Assembly: GCF_002573715.1 (NCBI RefSeq)
Contig: NZ_PDHM01000005.1
Span: 186,001-250,000 of the forward strand
DNA from: Paenibacillus sp. EZ-K15
GTDB lineage: Bacteria; Bacillota; Bacilli; Paenibacillales; Paenibacillaceae
Length of the DNA stretch: 64,000 nt
Direction: 5' to 3'
Shown: one piece after another, positions 1-8,625 of the stretch
Layout: each line of letters opens with the position of its first letter
How positions within the stretch are numbered: the first letter of the stretch is position 1
The notes under the pieces: model-generated
Databases searched by the model: none
Told to the model about the DNA's origin: nothing
What the model saw: only the letters and a program-made list of their open reading frames with translations
Position numbers and translations under genes: made by a program

Positions 1-30
1 GTCCGGGATATCTATTGCCTCTATGTGATA

Positions 31-93
31 TTGTACATGGTGCGTACTGTTCCCTGTGGTGCACGGGGTGTAGTCCAGGATAGGCTTGGATGG
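31..93. repeat. Intergenic repeat, copy A (second copy at 9922-9984)
   Basis: The first 160 bases hold no gene I can support. Positions 31-93 match 9922-9984: the first 27 bases differ at only three sites (TTGTACAT then G or C then GTGCG) and GCTTGGATG recurs near the end. Both copies lie downstream of minus-strand genes. This is a short dispersed intergenic repeat of unknown role. Confidence 0.5.
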
Positions 94-160
94 CTGTGGG
101 CTGTTGACCATCATTCATGTCAGTAAGCCTGTTGTACTATATGCATTCGCCAAAAGACCA

Positions 161-1411
161 TCACTCGGTCCAATTCCACAGGCGTACTTCTCCGACCCGG
201 AGGTCACGTACCCAGGAAACCTCTTGCAGGGTTAGCAGTTCCTTGACGGGGCCGGTTACAACTGCGCCATAGAGATGAATGCCGTTCTGGTCAATGTACT
301 CTAACGAAGCATCCACATCTATAAAGGGAGCGACCCGATCGGCAATCAGTTTATACTCCTGCAGAAGGCGCAGCGATTTCTTGAATTGCTCGTTCCGCAG
401 CTCCCCGTCCCCATAGGTTTCTACTGAAGGATAATGTCCGCCACTGGACACGACTTTGCCGAACCAACCTCTTTTTTCTTCCTTATAGGAGGTCACGGTC
501 AAATCGTCATGATGCCAGACGGGAGAAGCTGGAAAGCCGACGGGATGGATGATCACTTCGTCTTCGCTGCCGAATCTCATATCAGGCCCGGTATCCACCG
601 CAAACCAGACGGCCTCCATATTCCGGTTCTCGAACTGCTTCAGCAGCTCGTCGGTCGTGAAGAAGCGGTTAAACGATACATAAGCCTCGGCCACGGTGCC
701 CTCGGGGAGTTTTTCAAGCCTGGACCAGTCCCCGCTCTTGGTGGAAGAGGAACCCGCCTTGGCTTCCTTTAGCTTTTCCTTGTTATTTTCCTCTCGGCTT
801 GCAGAAGAAGTCTCCGATTTATCTTTTGGACGATAGAAAATCTGTGATGTACCCGAGCTGCCTTCTTTCCAATCCATTTCAACCGACGGCAGCCCAAACA
901 GGAAGTTTACGGTGTATTTACCGACGGTAACCCGTTCGCTCCCCACTTGTTTGAGCATATCCCCGTACATTTCCTGACTGAAGAAGGTTTTGCCCTGACT
1001 GCTAAGTGGAACATCTACGTTAGGTTTGGAGATCGAGATGGCGGAAGCAATGGCATCCCGATATTTATCGTTTCGGCTCGGGTCGCCGACACCGTAGAAT
1101 AACGCTGTACCAATTGAGCTAAGGATGGATACAACCAGAAACACAGAAATAACCGTCAGCGTATTCGAGATTCGGGCCTTCCATTTGCCCCTGCGCACGA
1201 TTCGCTTTTCTTTCTTGGGCGAGAGGCCGGTCTGATCGTTGGCAGCACGCTTAGGTATAGCGCCATCAGCACTTGTGTTATCCATCATCTCGTTAACGTA
1301 AGCCTGGTATTCCTCCAATTTCTCCATTTCCCGTTCAATTTCCATTTTTTCGTCGTCACTCAGCTTGCCATCTGCATAATCCTTCAGCCGCTGTTTGAAT
1401 TCTTCGCTCAT
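161..1411 (-). CDS. Membrane anti-sigma factor (sigma-factor-regulator type)
   Basis: Probably holds the ECF sigma factor encoded just upstream inactive at the membrane. An acidic, helical N-terminal segment (about residues 1-45) faces the cytoplasm, a single membrane segment lies at about 82-107, and a roughly 300-residue extracytoplasmic region follows. This layout fits the Bacillales sigma-factor-regulator (Sigma_reg_N / Sigma_reg_C) proteins rather than the classical zinc-binding ZAS type: no HxxxCxxC motif is visible. The start codon overlaps the stop of the sigma gene (ATGA), so the two are translationally coupled. The inducing signal cannot be read from the sequence. Role is inferred from position and architecture. 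Confidence 0.75.
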   Translation of the reverse strand: MSEEFKQRLKDYADGKLSDDEKMEIEREMEKLEEYQAYVNEMMDNTSADGAIPKRAANDQTGLSPKKEKRIVRRGKWKARISNTLTVISVFLVVSILSSIGTALFYGVGDPSRNDKYRDAIASAISISKPNVDVPLSSQGKTFFSQEMYGDMLKQVGSERVTVGKYTVNFLFGLPSVEMDWKEGSSGTSQIFYRPKDKSETSSASREENNKEKLKEAKAGSSSTKSGDWSRLEKLPEGTVAEAYVSFNRFFTTDELLKQFENRNMEAVWFAVDTGPDMRFGSEDEVIIHPVGFPASPVWHHDDLTVTSYKEEKRGWFGKVVSSGGHYPSVETYGDGELRNEQFKKSLRLLQEYKLIADRVAPFIDVDASLEYIDQNGIHLYGAVVTGPVKELLTLQEVSWVRDLRVGEVRLWNWTE

Positions 1412-1908
1412 AACGTTCCTTCCTTTCGTTTCATGTCCCGCAGCCGCTGCCTGGCCCGAAATAACGTGATTTTGATATGGGATAAGGTGATGCCCATAAT
1501 ATCCGCCGCCTCCTGGTAGGAGAATTGATGGAAATCCACCAAGATAACCGCCTGCCGCTGCTTTTCCGGAATATCCGTCAGCATTTGCCCGATTTCTCTT
1601 TGGGCTTCTTGCTGGAGCAGGGTGTTCTCCGGGGTATTGCGATCCATTATCTGATCGAAAAACACCGCGTCCTGGACGATGCTGCGGCTCGCCTTGCGCT
1701 GATAATCCACGTAAGCGTTATGGGCAACCCGGAATAACCATGGCTTGATTCGTTCTTCCTTCCAATCCTCGAGATATAGATACGCCCGGTAAAAGGTTTC
1801 CTGTACCAGGTCTTCCGCCGTATGGTGATCATAGGAGAGGGAGTACAAGTAACGATAAACGTCTTTCACGTAATATTGATAAATCGATTCCAGACTGTTC
1901 AGTTTCAT
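1408..1908 (-). CDS. ECF RNA polymerase sigma factor
   Basis: Sigma-70 family protein of 166 residues. Region 2 is visible around DLVQETFYRAY and WLFRVAHNAY (core binding and -10 recognition), and region 4 around PEKQRQAVILVDF followed by the helix-turn-helix SYQEAADIMGITLSHIK (-35 recognition). Length is typical for an ECF factor of the SigM/YlaC-like group. I chose the ATG at 1908 over an in-frame start 21 bases upstream because GGGGAGGAC sits just before it. It forms a two-gene operon with the anti-sigma gene downstream. ECF factors usually autoregulate, but I did not identify a promoter with confidence. The target regulon cannot be named. Confidence 0.85.
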   Translation of the reverse strand: MKLNSLESIYQYYVKDVYRYLYSLSYDHHTAEDLVQETFYRAYLYLEDWKEERIKPWLFRVAHNAYVDYQRKASRSIVQDAVFFDQIMDRNTPENTLLQQEAQREIGQMLTDIPEKQRQAVILVDFHQFSYQEAADIMGITLSHIKITLFRARQRLRDMKRKEGTL

Positions 1909-1999
1909 GTCCTCCCCTCTAAGTAACACACGTTTAACCAGGGCATAAAGTTACAGTTAGGCTGTGAAAAAATGAAAAGAGGCTTTAACCCGTAAACCG

Positions 2000-2031
2000 C
2001 AAAAGCAAAAGCCCGCCAGGTGAGCGGGCTT
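2000..2031 (-). terminator. Intrinsic terminator of the ankyrin/copper-amine-oxidase-N gene
   Basis: AGCCCGC and GCGGGCT arms at 2010-2030 enclose a 7-base loop. Read on the minus strand they are followed by TTTTGCTTTTGC. Confidence 0.75.
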
Positions 2032-2108
2032 CCGATAGAATATGAAGTGCTGTAGAAATGGGGGTTACCGTAAACGGTGGGACTCACGCGTTGTGCAGCA
2101 TTCGGAAA

Positions 2109-2870
2109 TCACTTGCTATTCTTGTCTATGTAGGCCGTCAGCGTTTTGTATTGCTTGCTGTCTTTTTCGGCATAGTCCAGCGCTGTTTTTCCGGACGCGT
2201 CTTGGATGGAGGCATCCACTTTGTGCTGGTTCAGCAGCTTGTCGATGAAAAAGTCATTCTTGTGGATGACAGCCAGATGAAGCGGTGTCTGACCATCGAA
2301 ATTTGGCAGGTTGTAATCAAGCTCACCAGCTTTTCCGTCCATCTGTACAAACGGGTCGTAGAGGGAGGAATCGCCGTTTAGAATCAAATAGTGCAGCAGG
2401 CCGTTGCCGGTTGCTTCGTCTTGGGAATACAACTTCGCTTCACCGGCAGCGATAACAATATAAATCTTTTGCATATTCAATTCGCCGTTCACTTCGATCA
2501 GCTTGCCAAGGTTTTTCACCAAAGGGCGTTCTTGAGCAGGTGCTCCTTCGGACTCGGAAGGCGTAGTCGGGCCAACCGGGATTGCCTCTCCATTCGAGGA
2601 TTTGGGAATAATCCCGATCTGATCGGCACCAACAGAGCCGACCTGATATCCAAGCGCTTCCGAGAAGTCCCGGACAGGGACATAGAGCTTGTTCTGAATG
2701 ACAACGGGGGACTCGGTCAGCTTGGCCTCCGAACCGTTGACCAGGATCTTGGAATGGGACGGTACGGCCTTCAGATAAACGGCAGCGCCAACAACCGTAC
2801 CGGCTGTCAGTGCCACGCCGACGATCGCGCCGAGTGCAAAAGCAGGAATAGAAGAGAAACGTTTTTTCAT
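2109..2870 (-). CDS. Secreted copper-amine-oxidase-N domain protein with ankyrin repeats
   Basis: Exported or membrane-anchored protein of about 253 residues; function unknown. A hydrophobic export signal covers about residues 8-33. A copper-amine-oxidase N-terminal-like domain follows (ILVNGSEAKL, then LYVPVRDFSEALGY), a surface domain common in Paenibacillus proteins and not itself an oxidase. The C-terminal part contains ankyrin repeats (TPLHLAVIHKND, then KTALDYAEKDSKQ). Start at 2870 is supported by GGGAGGATATT upstream; an upstream in-frame start lacks this. The combination suggests an envelope-associated binding protein. It has its own terminator and appears monocistronic. Confidence 0.75.
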   Translation of the reverse strand: MKKRFSSIPAFALGAIVGVALTAGTVVGAAVYLKAVPSHSKILVNGSEAKLTESPVVIQNKLYVPVRDFSEALGYQVGSVGADQIGIIPKSSNGEAIPVGPTTPSESEGAPAQERPLVKNLGKLIEVNGELNMQKIYIVIAAGEAKLYSQDEATGNGLLHYLILNGDSSLYDPFVQMDGKAGELDYNLPNFDGQTPLHLAVIHKNDFFIDKLLNQHKVDASIQDASGKTALDYAEKDSKQYKTLTAYIDKNSK

Positions 2871-2925
2871 AATATCCTCCCATGGCGGTATATGGACTTT
2901 TACACCATTATATACCAATACAGCG

Positions 2926-3546
2926 TTACCTCAATTGAATATCCGGATCCAACACGATAATTCGCTGTTCATTTAGCGCGGTGTGTAGTAGATCATCCTT
3001 CAGTTGCTGCGTGCTGGTTATGACCTCAGGCTGGTTTGTCTTGATATCCGTTGTTAGTTTGTTCACTAATCGTTCGATCGATAGCATATCCCGATATTCT
3101 GGCGGGGAGTAGTCTTCCCAGTACTGATCTTCGCCCATCGTATCCAGAATGCGCGTGTGCTGTTCTTGCACCTGCTGCGGCTGGGTCTGGAGCGTTTTCC
3201 TAAGCTCCTTGGCCCTTTGAATTCCATCATCCAGACTCGCCGCAACGCCTTGTTCATCGGCCAATTGAATCATCAATTCTTTTGTTGCCATTTCTTTAAG
3301 AAGCACCGAGTCATCAGGAAGGGGCGCGGTGCTATGCGCGAGATTATTCTTATAGGTCGTTAAATTGGTATGCGTGATGTAGGTGGAACCAACTTGAATC
3401 AGCGCCTGTCCGTTCATGTTGTCGTTCATGCGATGATTCCGGCCCGAACGATTCGAAGCATCCGTAAAGAAGAGTATGATGCTTACCGTCAGGACGCTTG
3501 CCACAGCGATGCTGAGAATGGTGATATACTTACGGTTTATTTTCAT
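2926..3546 (-). CDS. Membrane-anchored SurA-N-like protein
   Basis: About 206 residues with one N-terminal membrane segment (about residues 7-27). The remainder is helical and resembles the N-terminal segment of SurA/PrsA-type foldases (GSTYITHTNL, then LLKEMATKELMIQLADEQGV), but there is no parvulin catalytic domain and no lipobox. It may be a chaperone-like remnant or a distinct family. Start at 3546 was chosen because GTGAGGTGTCAGGT precedes it; upstream codons are not preceded by a ribosome binding site. Possibly anchored on the outer face of the membrane. Confident as a gene, weak on function. Confidence 0.6.
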   Translation of the reverse strand: MKINRKYITILSIAVASVLTVSIILFFTDASNRSGRNHRMNDNMNGQALIQVGSTYITHTNLTTYKNNLAHSTAPLPDDSVLLKEMATKELMIQLADEQGVAASLDDGIQRAKELRKTLQTQPQQVQEQHTRILDTMGEDQYWEDYSPPEYRDMLSIERLVNKLTTDIKTNQPEVITSTQQLKDDLLHTALNEQRIIVLDPDIQLR

Positions 3547-3631
3547 ACCTGACACCTCACTTGGCAGGGATATATGAAAACGAAGATATATTATAGACGT
3601 TTCGTCTGCCTGAAAGGTTCTAGAAAAATGC

Positions 3632-3676
3632 GAAAAAAAAACACCTGAAGGCACAAGAAATAATTGCTTTCAGGCG
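3632..3676 (-). terminator. Intrinsic terminator downstream of the GT-C membrane protein gene
   Basis: CCTGAAAGC and GCCTTCAGG arms (minus strand) are followed by GTGTTTTTTTTTC. It closes the gene at 3721-4848. Confidence 0.75.
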
Positions 3677-3720
3677 CAGAAGTTGCATGATGATGGGAAT
3701 GACAGGCTTCACGTTGAAAC

Positions 3721-4848
3721 TTACTTACGAAGCAGTCGGGTCTTATGTGCATAGATAATCGCTTTGTCCGCGAGAAAGGCAGCGTAGAGGAGCAGGAAGA
3801 CGGAATAAGGAAATCCGGTACCGTCGAGGCTCGGAACCAACCATTCGGCGGCGATAAAATACAGCAGGGTCAATAGCACCGGGAGCTGCCGTTTCAGGTG
3901 GTATTTCCAAACCGACCAGATGACGCCGGCAGTCCCGGCAAACAGCATGACGAGACGGACGGCGTCCAATGCGGATTGGACGACCTTTCTGGCCTCCTCA
4001 TTTCCGATCGCAGCCGCATATTTAGAGGTGCGGCCGGCAAATATGCTCCGGAAGAGATGAACCAAAGGGTTGCCTTCGATGTATCTCGATTCGAGCCACA
4101 GCGAGGCAAGGTTCCACGGACCGGACATATACATCAAACGATTGAAAAGCGGGATGTTCAGCCACCATGGGGACAAGATGAGCAAATAACCCGCGCTAAT
4201 AAGAATGAGCCCGCCGGTTACAATTTTGACCGGACTGCGGTATTTGATCCAAAAGGCAATGAACAATACCGGGTACAGCAGCGCCTGAAGGTTGTAGCAA
4301 GCCATAAGCGCCGTAAGCGCGCCGGCAGCCGCGTACCAGCCAGCCTGCTTCAATTCAAGCGCTCCGATGACGGCGCAGACCAGAAGAAGCATTAAGGTCT
4401 GCATGGTCGTATCCGGCAGGATCAGCCGGACGGCGCCGTAAGCCGGCCAGAATAGCGCGTAGATCATGCATGATAGAAAAGCGATTCGCGTATTAAACAT
4501 GTAGCGGGACAGCACAAAAACCAAGTAGACGGAAAATGCATGGAAGAGACATTGGAGCAGCTGGTAGGCAATCAGGGCAGCATCCATGCTTCCGAACAAG
4601 GCGGTAAGTCCGGCAATCATAAGCGGCACACCGGGCATGACGCTGGAGGCATGTTCTTCCAGGTCTCCACCGGGGTGGCTGATCATGGCCGCACTTTGGA
4701 TATATCGTTCTTCGATTACGCTGCTTATGCTCGGGGAACGTTCATGAAGACCGGTAAGAACCAGCAGACATGACATAACCAGAACGGCAGCAATCAGTAC
4801 CAGCAGCATCCTTCGCTGCACACGGTTTAACGTCCATATGGAAAACAA
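3721..4848 (-). CDS. Multi-pass membrane protein, GT-C (family 39-like) glycosyltransferase
   Basis: Polytopic protein with about nine hydrophobic segments. It resembles the GT-C / PMT-2 (dolichyl-phosphate-mannose-protein mannosyltransferase-like) superfamily: an extracytoplasmic loop after the first membrane helix carries acidic residues (VIEERYIQSAAM, then GVPLMIAGLTALFG) and RLILPDTTMQTLMLLL is typical. Such enzymes transfer sugars from lipid carriers on the outer face of the membrane. The open frame extends to 4959, but that part runs through the terminator of the next gene. The likeliest start is TTG 4848, with AGTGGAG seven bases upstream; GTG 4857 is an alternative. Substrate unknown. 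Confidence 0.6.
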   Translation of the reverse strand: MFSIWTLNRVQRRMLLVLIAAVLVMSCLLVLTGLHERSPSISSVIEERYIQSAAMISHPGGDLEEHASSVMPGVPLMIAGLTALFGSMDAALIAYQLLQCLFHAFSVYLVFVLSRYMFNTRIAFLSCMIYALFWPAYGAVRLILPDTTMQTLMLLLVCAVIGALELKQAGWYAAAGALTALMACYNLQALLYPVLFIAFWIKYRSPVKIVTGGLILISAGYLLILSPWWLNIPLFNRLMYMSGPWNLASLWLESRYIEGNPLVHLFRSIFAGRTSKYAAAIGNEEARKVVQSALDAVRLVMLFAGTAGVIWSVWKYHLKRQLPVLLTLLYFIAAEWLVPSLDGTGFPYSVFLLLYAAFLADKAIIYAHKTRLLRK

Positions 4849-4927
4849 AGGGTCCACTCCACTCTGTATATAATCTCTAGGGTTCAAATCAGAATTTATA
4901 CTCTTATATATTAAAGAATAAACGGTG

Positions 4928-4957
4928 AAATAAAAAGGCTCCGCCAAAACGGAGCCC
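4928..4957 (-). terminator. Intrinsic terminator downstream of the small acidic protein gene
   Basis: GGCTCCG and CGGAGCC arms at 4937-4956 with a 6-base loop, followed on the minus strand by TTTTTATTTC. Confidence 0.8.
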
Positions 4958-4999
4958 ATAAGTTCAAGTTACGCTGCAGCGACAAGGTCTGTCCCACTA

Positions 5000-5230
5000 T
5001 TAAAAGCCGCTGTGATACTTATCGTTACTGGATGAACGATCCTTTGACGTCCCGTCCCGCTGCTTCTCTTCCTGGCGCTCCAGCCTGGCGTCTTCCATCG
5101 GAATCGGGTCCACATGCTGTTCACTCTCAAACTTATCAAACAGGCTTTCTTGTTCCGTCGGGTATTGTTCAGGGTGATCCATGTTGCCGGGACCGTTGTG
5201 AAGCGGAAGATCCTTTTTCTTGTCAGCCAC
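5000..5230 (-). CDS. Small hydrophilic protein of unknown function
   Basis: 76 residues, very rich in charged and polar residues (Asp, Glu, Lys, Gln, Ser), with no membrane segment, cysteine or recognisable domain. It is probably disordered. It starts with GTG at 5230, preceded by GAGGTGAGAAACG, and ends in its own terminator, which supports it as a real gene. Composition recalls small acidic proteins of sporulating Firmicutes, but that is only a resemblance. Confidence 0.6.
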   Translation of the reverse strand: MADKKKDLPLHNGPGNMDHPEQYPTEQESLFDKFESEQHVDPIPMEDARLERQEEKQRDGTSKDRSSSNDKYHSGF

Positions 5231-5330
5231 CGTTTCTCACCTCATTTATCATTGTGATACTACCTTTATACCTTATTTGGGGAAGTATCAAACATGAAGA
5301 GGCGATAAAGGGGAGGGGCATCGGTCTCTT

Positions 5331-7187
5331 TTAAGACGTCTCAGAACCGGCTGCAGGCTGCTGCTGCGCTTCTGCCTTAAGTCTTAAATAACGGATAAAC
5401 AGCTCAACAAGCTCCGGATCGAATTGCGTGCCCGAGCAGCGGAGCAATTCTTCAATTCCCTCCTCAAAGGTTTTCGTTTGCTGGTAAGGCCGTTCCGTTG
5501 TCATCGCGTCAAAGGAATCGATAATGGTCAGCATCCGGCACAGCTTGGGGATTTGGCTGCCCTTGAAGCCGTGCGGATATCCACCGCCATCATATCTTTC
5601 ATGGTGCAATTCGATGTAAGGAACCAGTTCCTTGAACTTCTCGTTCGTTTCTGCAATGCGTTTCCCCCAACTGACATGCCGTTTGACGGTTTCCCATTCG
5701 CCGGCCGTGAGCTTGTCCCGTTTGTTCAAGATCCCCCAAGGAATCTCAAGCTTGCCGATATCGTGAATGAGTGCGCCGAGTACGAAATTGCGTCGCTCCA
5801 CACTATCAAGCTCGAGCACTTCGCTGATATCCATGGCATAGCGGAATACCCGTTTGGAGTGTTTGAACGTATCCACATCTTTATACAAGAACAGCTTCAG
5901 CTGCTGCTCGATATCGCGGACGTCTTCCGCGAAGTCGATCTCGGATTCTTTTTCGGCGCCGCTCCCGTATACATGCACATTATTCTTACCCTGCTTCTTG
6001 GCATAGTACAGCGCCTGATCGGCAAGCTCGACGAGCTGTGACTTGTCATGGATGTCAATCCGATAGGACGCAACACCGGCAGAGAAGGAGAGACACCCGG
6101 AGGGAAAAATCTCGACGCCGTCAAAATAGGTATCGTTCAGTTTTTTGCGGAGCCTGTTAATGAAGGAGCGTGCTTTGTTGTCATCGTAACCCGGCATGAG
6201 AATCGTGAATTCCTCGCCGCCGAAACGGGAGGCTACCACCTCGGCCATTTCGGATTCTACCTTGAGGTAATTGCCGAGAAATCCGAGCAGCATGTCGCCT
6301 TTCAGGTGTCCGAATTGATCGTTGTATTTTTTGAAATCATCGATATCGATCATGGCCAGTGACAATGGCGTTTCATTTGCTTTGGCCTTCTTGATTTCGT
6401 CTTCCAGCAAGTTTTCGAAGTAGCTGTGATTGTACAATCCGGTTCGTTGATCCTTGATGGCTTTCTCTTGAACTTGTTTATACATCGTGAAGAGCTGCTT
6501 GAAGGAATAGGACAGCATGACGCTAAGACCTATAAACAGGGTCAGCCCGAAAACGCCGTTATGTACGATGAGTATGGAGAGAACCAGCGAAAGAATGAGC
6601 GTGCTGAGGTAAACAAGCAGTGTATCTTTCATGAAGGTTTTCAAAATATCATATAACGATCCCTTGTATAGAAGGTAATAGTAGAAACCGACAAGGAATA
6701 CGTTGATAACAAAATAAACAACCAACGCTGCAACATACGCACCAAATTGATCATTGTGAATAGGGCCAGCTTGTCCGCCTGCAATTTTGAAAATGAAGGA
6801 GGACCCGACGATCATCACGGTATACACAGAGAAATTAACAAAATGCTTCCAGAAGGGGATTTTTCTGTCGTAAAGCGCCATGGCAAGGGAGACGAACAGG
6901 ATGACGGATAGCGCAAACGGTGCTCCATATATAAAGATGCATGCCAGGTAAACAGAGGAATCCATGGACTGTAAATTACCCTCTGGCGGCAGCTGGAAGG
7001 TGAAGTAATTTAAGATGAGGGCGGCGCCTAACATCGCATAGACCCATACCCACTGTGAAGGAGTATAATGGAAAAATTCCCCTTGTTGCACTAGCAGGAA
7101 GGTTGAACAGCCCAGAAGAGAAAGAAAAACAAAATACAGCTGTCCCGCAAAGCCTTGAGAGAACCTAGGACGCTTTAATATGGACAT
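5331..7187 (-). CDS. Membrane GGDEF plus HD-GYP c-di-GMP signalling protein
   Basis: 618 residues. About seven membrane segments fill residues 15-235. A GGDEF domain follows with the active-site motif GGEEF at 323-327, so diguanylate cyclase activity is plausible. The C-terminal domain is HD-GYP (His475-Asp476 in ALIHDIGK, then HHERYDGGGYP at 528-538), a c-di-GMP phosphodiesterase fold with its signature intact. Having both synthesis and degradation modules suggests the membrane part switches the balance, or one domain is regulatory. Start is supported by GAGGAGAAATCATTT. Read alone in its transcription unit. Signal sensed is unknown. Confidence 0.9.
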   Translation of the reverse strand: MSILKRPRFSQGFAGQLYFVFLSLLGCSTFLLVQQGEFFHYTPSQWVWVYAMLGAALILNYFTFQLPPEGNLQSMDSSVYLACIFIYGAPFALSVILFVSLAMALYDRKIPFWKHFVNFSVYTVMIVGSSFIFKIAGGQAGPIHNDQFGAYVAALVVYFVINVFLVGFYYYLLYKGSLYDILKTFMKDTLLVYLSTLILSLVLSILIVHNGVFGLTLFIGLSVMLSYSFKQLFTMYKQVQEKAIKDQRTGLYNHSYFENLLEDEIKKAKANETPLSLAMIDIDDFKKYNDQFGHLKGDMLLGFLGNYLKVESEMAEVVASRFGGEEFTILMPGYDDNKARSFINRLRKKLNDTYFDGVEIFPSGCLSFSAGVASYRIDIHDKSQLVELADQALYYAKKQGKNNVHVYGSGAEKESEIDFAEDVRDIEQQLKLFLYKDVDTFKHSKRVFRYAMDISEVLELDSVERRNFVLGALIHDIGKLEIPWGILNKRDKLTAGEWETVKRHVSWGKRIAETNEKFKELVPYIELHHERYDGGGYPHGFKGSQIPKLCRMLTIIDSFDAMTTERPYQQTKTFEEGIEELLRCSGTQFDPELVELFIRYLRLKAEAQQQPAAGSETS

Positions 7188-7270
7188 AAATGATTTCTCC
7201 TCAATAAAATCAATGGTGTATTCTCCACATTTTAAGGTATATTGCGATGCAAAACAACGAAAAAGATGTA

Positions 7271-7303
7271 AAAAAACAGGCTGAATTTTCCAGCCTGTTT
7301 TTT
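7271..7303. terminator. Bidirectional intrinsic terminator
   Basis: ACAGGCTG and CAGCCTGT arms with a 7-base loop, A-run on the left and T-run on the right. On the minus strand it ends the transcript of the 33-residue peptide and DUF5317 gene. Confidence 0.85.
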
Positions 7304-7314
7304 ATGGAAGTCTA

Positions 7315-7416
7315 TTATCCGAATCTGTAACCGGAAGTCAGAGCGACAACAACAGAAGCAACGATGATCGCATTCAATACGATGCGGGAATACTTGATTT
7401 TATCAGTTTTCTTCAC
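7315..7416 (-). CDS. 33-residue single-span membrane peptide
   Basis: A short frame with a very good ribosome binding site (AGGAGGGAGAACT before GTG 7416). It encodes a basic N-terminus (KKTDKIKYSR), a hydrophobic stretch rich in Val, Ile and Ala (about residues 12-27), and the tail SGYRFG. It sits 35 bases downstream of the DUF5317 gene on the same strand and just before the shared terminator, so it is likely its operon partner. Nothing further can be said about function. Coding status rests on ribosome site, composition and position, not on comparison. Confidence 0.55.
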   Translation of the reverse strand: MKKTDKIKYSRIVLNAIIVASVVVALTSGYRFG

Positions 7417-7451
7417 AGTTCTCCCTCCTTTCCAGGTGGCATGATGTATGA

Positions 7452-8072
7452 TTAATTTTGAGGTTCCACACGTTCAGTGGTATCGGATTTGGGTCTTAAT
7501 GTCTGCGCGTTGGCGGCATTCTTCCCCACGGTCATGAGGTTTAGAATATACAGGAATATGCCGAAGTTCATGATGATATCTCCGATACTGATAACCTGTG
7601 TTCTAGGGTATGGCGGGGATAACGGTATAATGTCTCCCAGGAACGGCAGGCGGGTAGAGGCGTCCATCAGATAATGTTTGGTGATGACGGTGCTGTTGCT
7701 AAGCATGTCCACGTAATAAGGATCCAGAACGGAAGCGGCGCTCATCGAAACGGGCATCCTGCCGCCATTAACCGCCATGACGAGGAAATTGAGAAAGACG
7801 CCGGCCAGAATGCTGCCAAAACCTTTCTGATTCCGGTTCATCCAGAGGAAGATCATGCCGGCAATGTAGATGAACATAAATATGTAGCTGCTTGCGGATG
7901 CCAGCCAGTCGGAATTCGCTTGAAAACGGAATATGAGCAGCTGTACGATCAGGAGAATGGGGAAGATTAAGCCGCCCTTCAGACGAATCTTACTGAATTG
8001 CTGCAGTCCATGACGGAGTCCGCCACGTATCAGTCCGACAATTAACCCGAGTATAATGCCGTCAAATACCAT
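7452..8072 (-). CDS. DUF5317 family membrane protein
   Basis: About 206 residues with five to six hydrophobic segments, including IILGLIVGLIRGG near the N-terminus and the motif NGGRMPVS in the middle, which I associate with DUF5317 membrane proteins of Firmicutes and Actinobacteria. No enzymatic motif is evident. Start ATG 8072 is favoured by AGTAGGAATTCTATC; upstream in-frame ATGs at 8099 and 8150 lack a good ribosome site. The 33-residue peptide follows directly. Cellular role unknown. Confidence 0.7.
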   Translation of the reverse strand: MVFDGIILGLIVGLIRGGLRHGLQQFSKIRLKGGLIFPILLIVQLLIFRFQANSDWLASASSYIFMFIYIAGMIFLWMNRNQKGFGSILAGVFLNFLVMAVNGGRMPVSMSAASVLDPYYVDMLSNSTVITKHYLMDASTRLPFLGDIIPLSPPYPRTQVISIGDIIMNFGIFLYILNLMTVGKNAANAQTLRPKSDTTERVEPQN

Positions 8073-8301
8073 GATAGAATTCCTACTTTCATAGTTCATT
8101 ATCTCTGTAATTAAGATAGTTCGACAGCGAATTGGTAATTCCTTCAACAAAAATAAAATTTTATGAAAAATTTAGGGGGTCGGATAAAAAGCTTGTCCCT
8201 TCCTGTATGAATCTCATGATTTATGTATATTATAGCAGATAAAAAGGATAAATCTTCCTACTTTTTTCGTGTTTCTGTTGCAGAAAAGAGCAAATTATCG
8301 A

Positions 8302-8333
8302 ACTTTACATACCTATGGGGGGTATAGTAAAGT
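8302..8333 (+). promoter_or_regulatory. CsoR-type copper operator upstream of copZ
   Basis: Arms ACTTTACATACC (8302-8313) and GGTATAGTAAAGT (8321-8333) form a near-perfect inverted repeat around a G-rich centre. ATACC-TATGGG-GGTAT is the pseudo-palindromic G/C-tract pattern of CsoR operators. TATAGT inside the right arm may be a -10 element, placing the repressor site over the promoter. Confidence 0.6.
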
Positions 8334-8370
8334 TAAATGGTACAATATTATATGATAGGAGGACGACAGC

Positions 8371-8574
8371 ATGAAACAAGTGACATTGACAGTGGAAGGC
8401 ATGTCCTGCAACCATTGCGTGAACTCGGTGGAAGGCGCGCTGAAGAATGCGGGAGCTTCTGGTAAAGTCGATCTTGCATCCAATACAGTGGCCGTCGAAT
8501 ACGACGAAACCAAGGTCAGCCTTGAAGCATTGAAAGAAGCGATTGAAGAGCAAGGCTACGATATCGTGTCCTAA
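8371..8574 (+). CDS. copZ: Copper chaperone CopZ
   Basis: 67-residue heavy-metal-associated (HMA) domain protein. The Cu(I)-binding loop GMSCNHC is intact near the N-terminus and the ferredoxin-like fold is complete (ending EEQGYDIVS). It carries Cu(I) in the cytoplasm, normally to a CopA P-type ATPase, which is not in this window. AGGAGGACGACAGC precedes the ATG. The CsoR-type operator upstream suggests induction by copper. It is monocistronic, closed by a terminator at 8626-8663. Confidence 0.93.
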   Translation: MKQVTLTVEGMSCNHCVNSVEGALKNAGASGKVDLASNTVAVEYDETKVSLEALKEAIEEQGYDIVS

Positions 8575-8625
8575 CGAAAGATTCCCTGGAACAATCCAAA
8601 GCCGCGAGCTTTGGCTAAAATAGGA

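Noticed and set aside
4849..4959. Upstream extension of the GT-C membrane protein
   Set aside because: The extension runs through the intrinsic terminator at 4928-4957 of the preceding gene, so translation from 4959 is unlikely.
5424..6041. Plus-strand frame of 205 codons
   Set aside because: Antisense to the GGDEF/HD-GYP gene; no ribosome site and no protein-like pattern.
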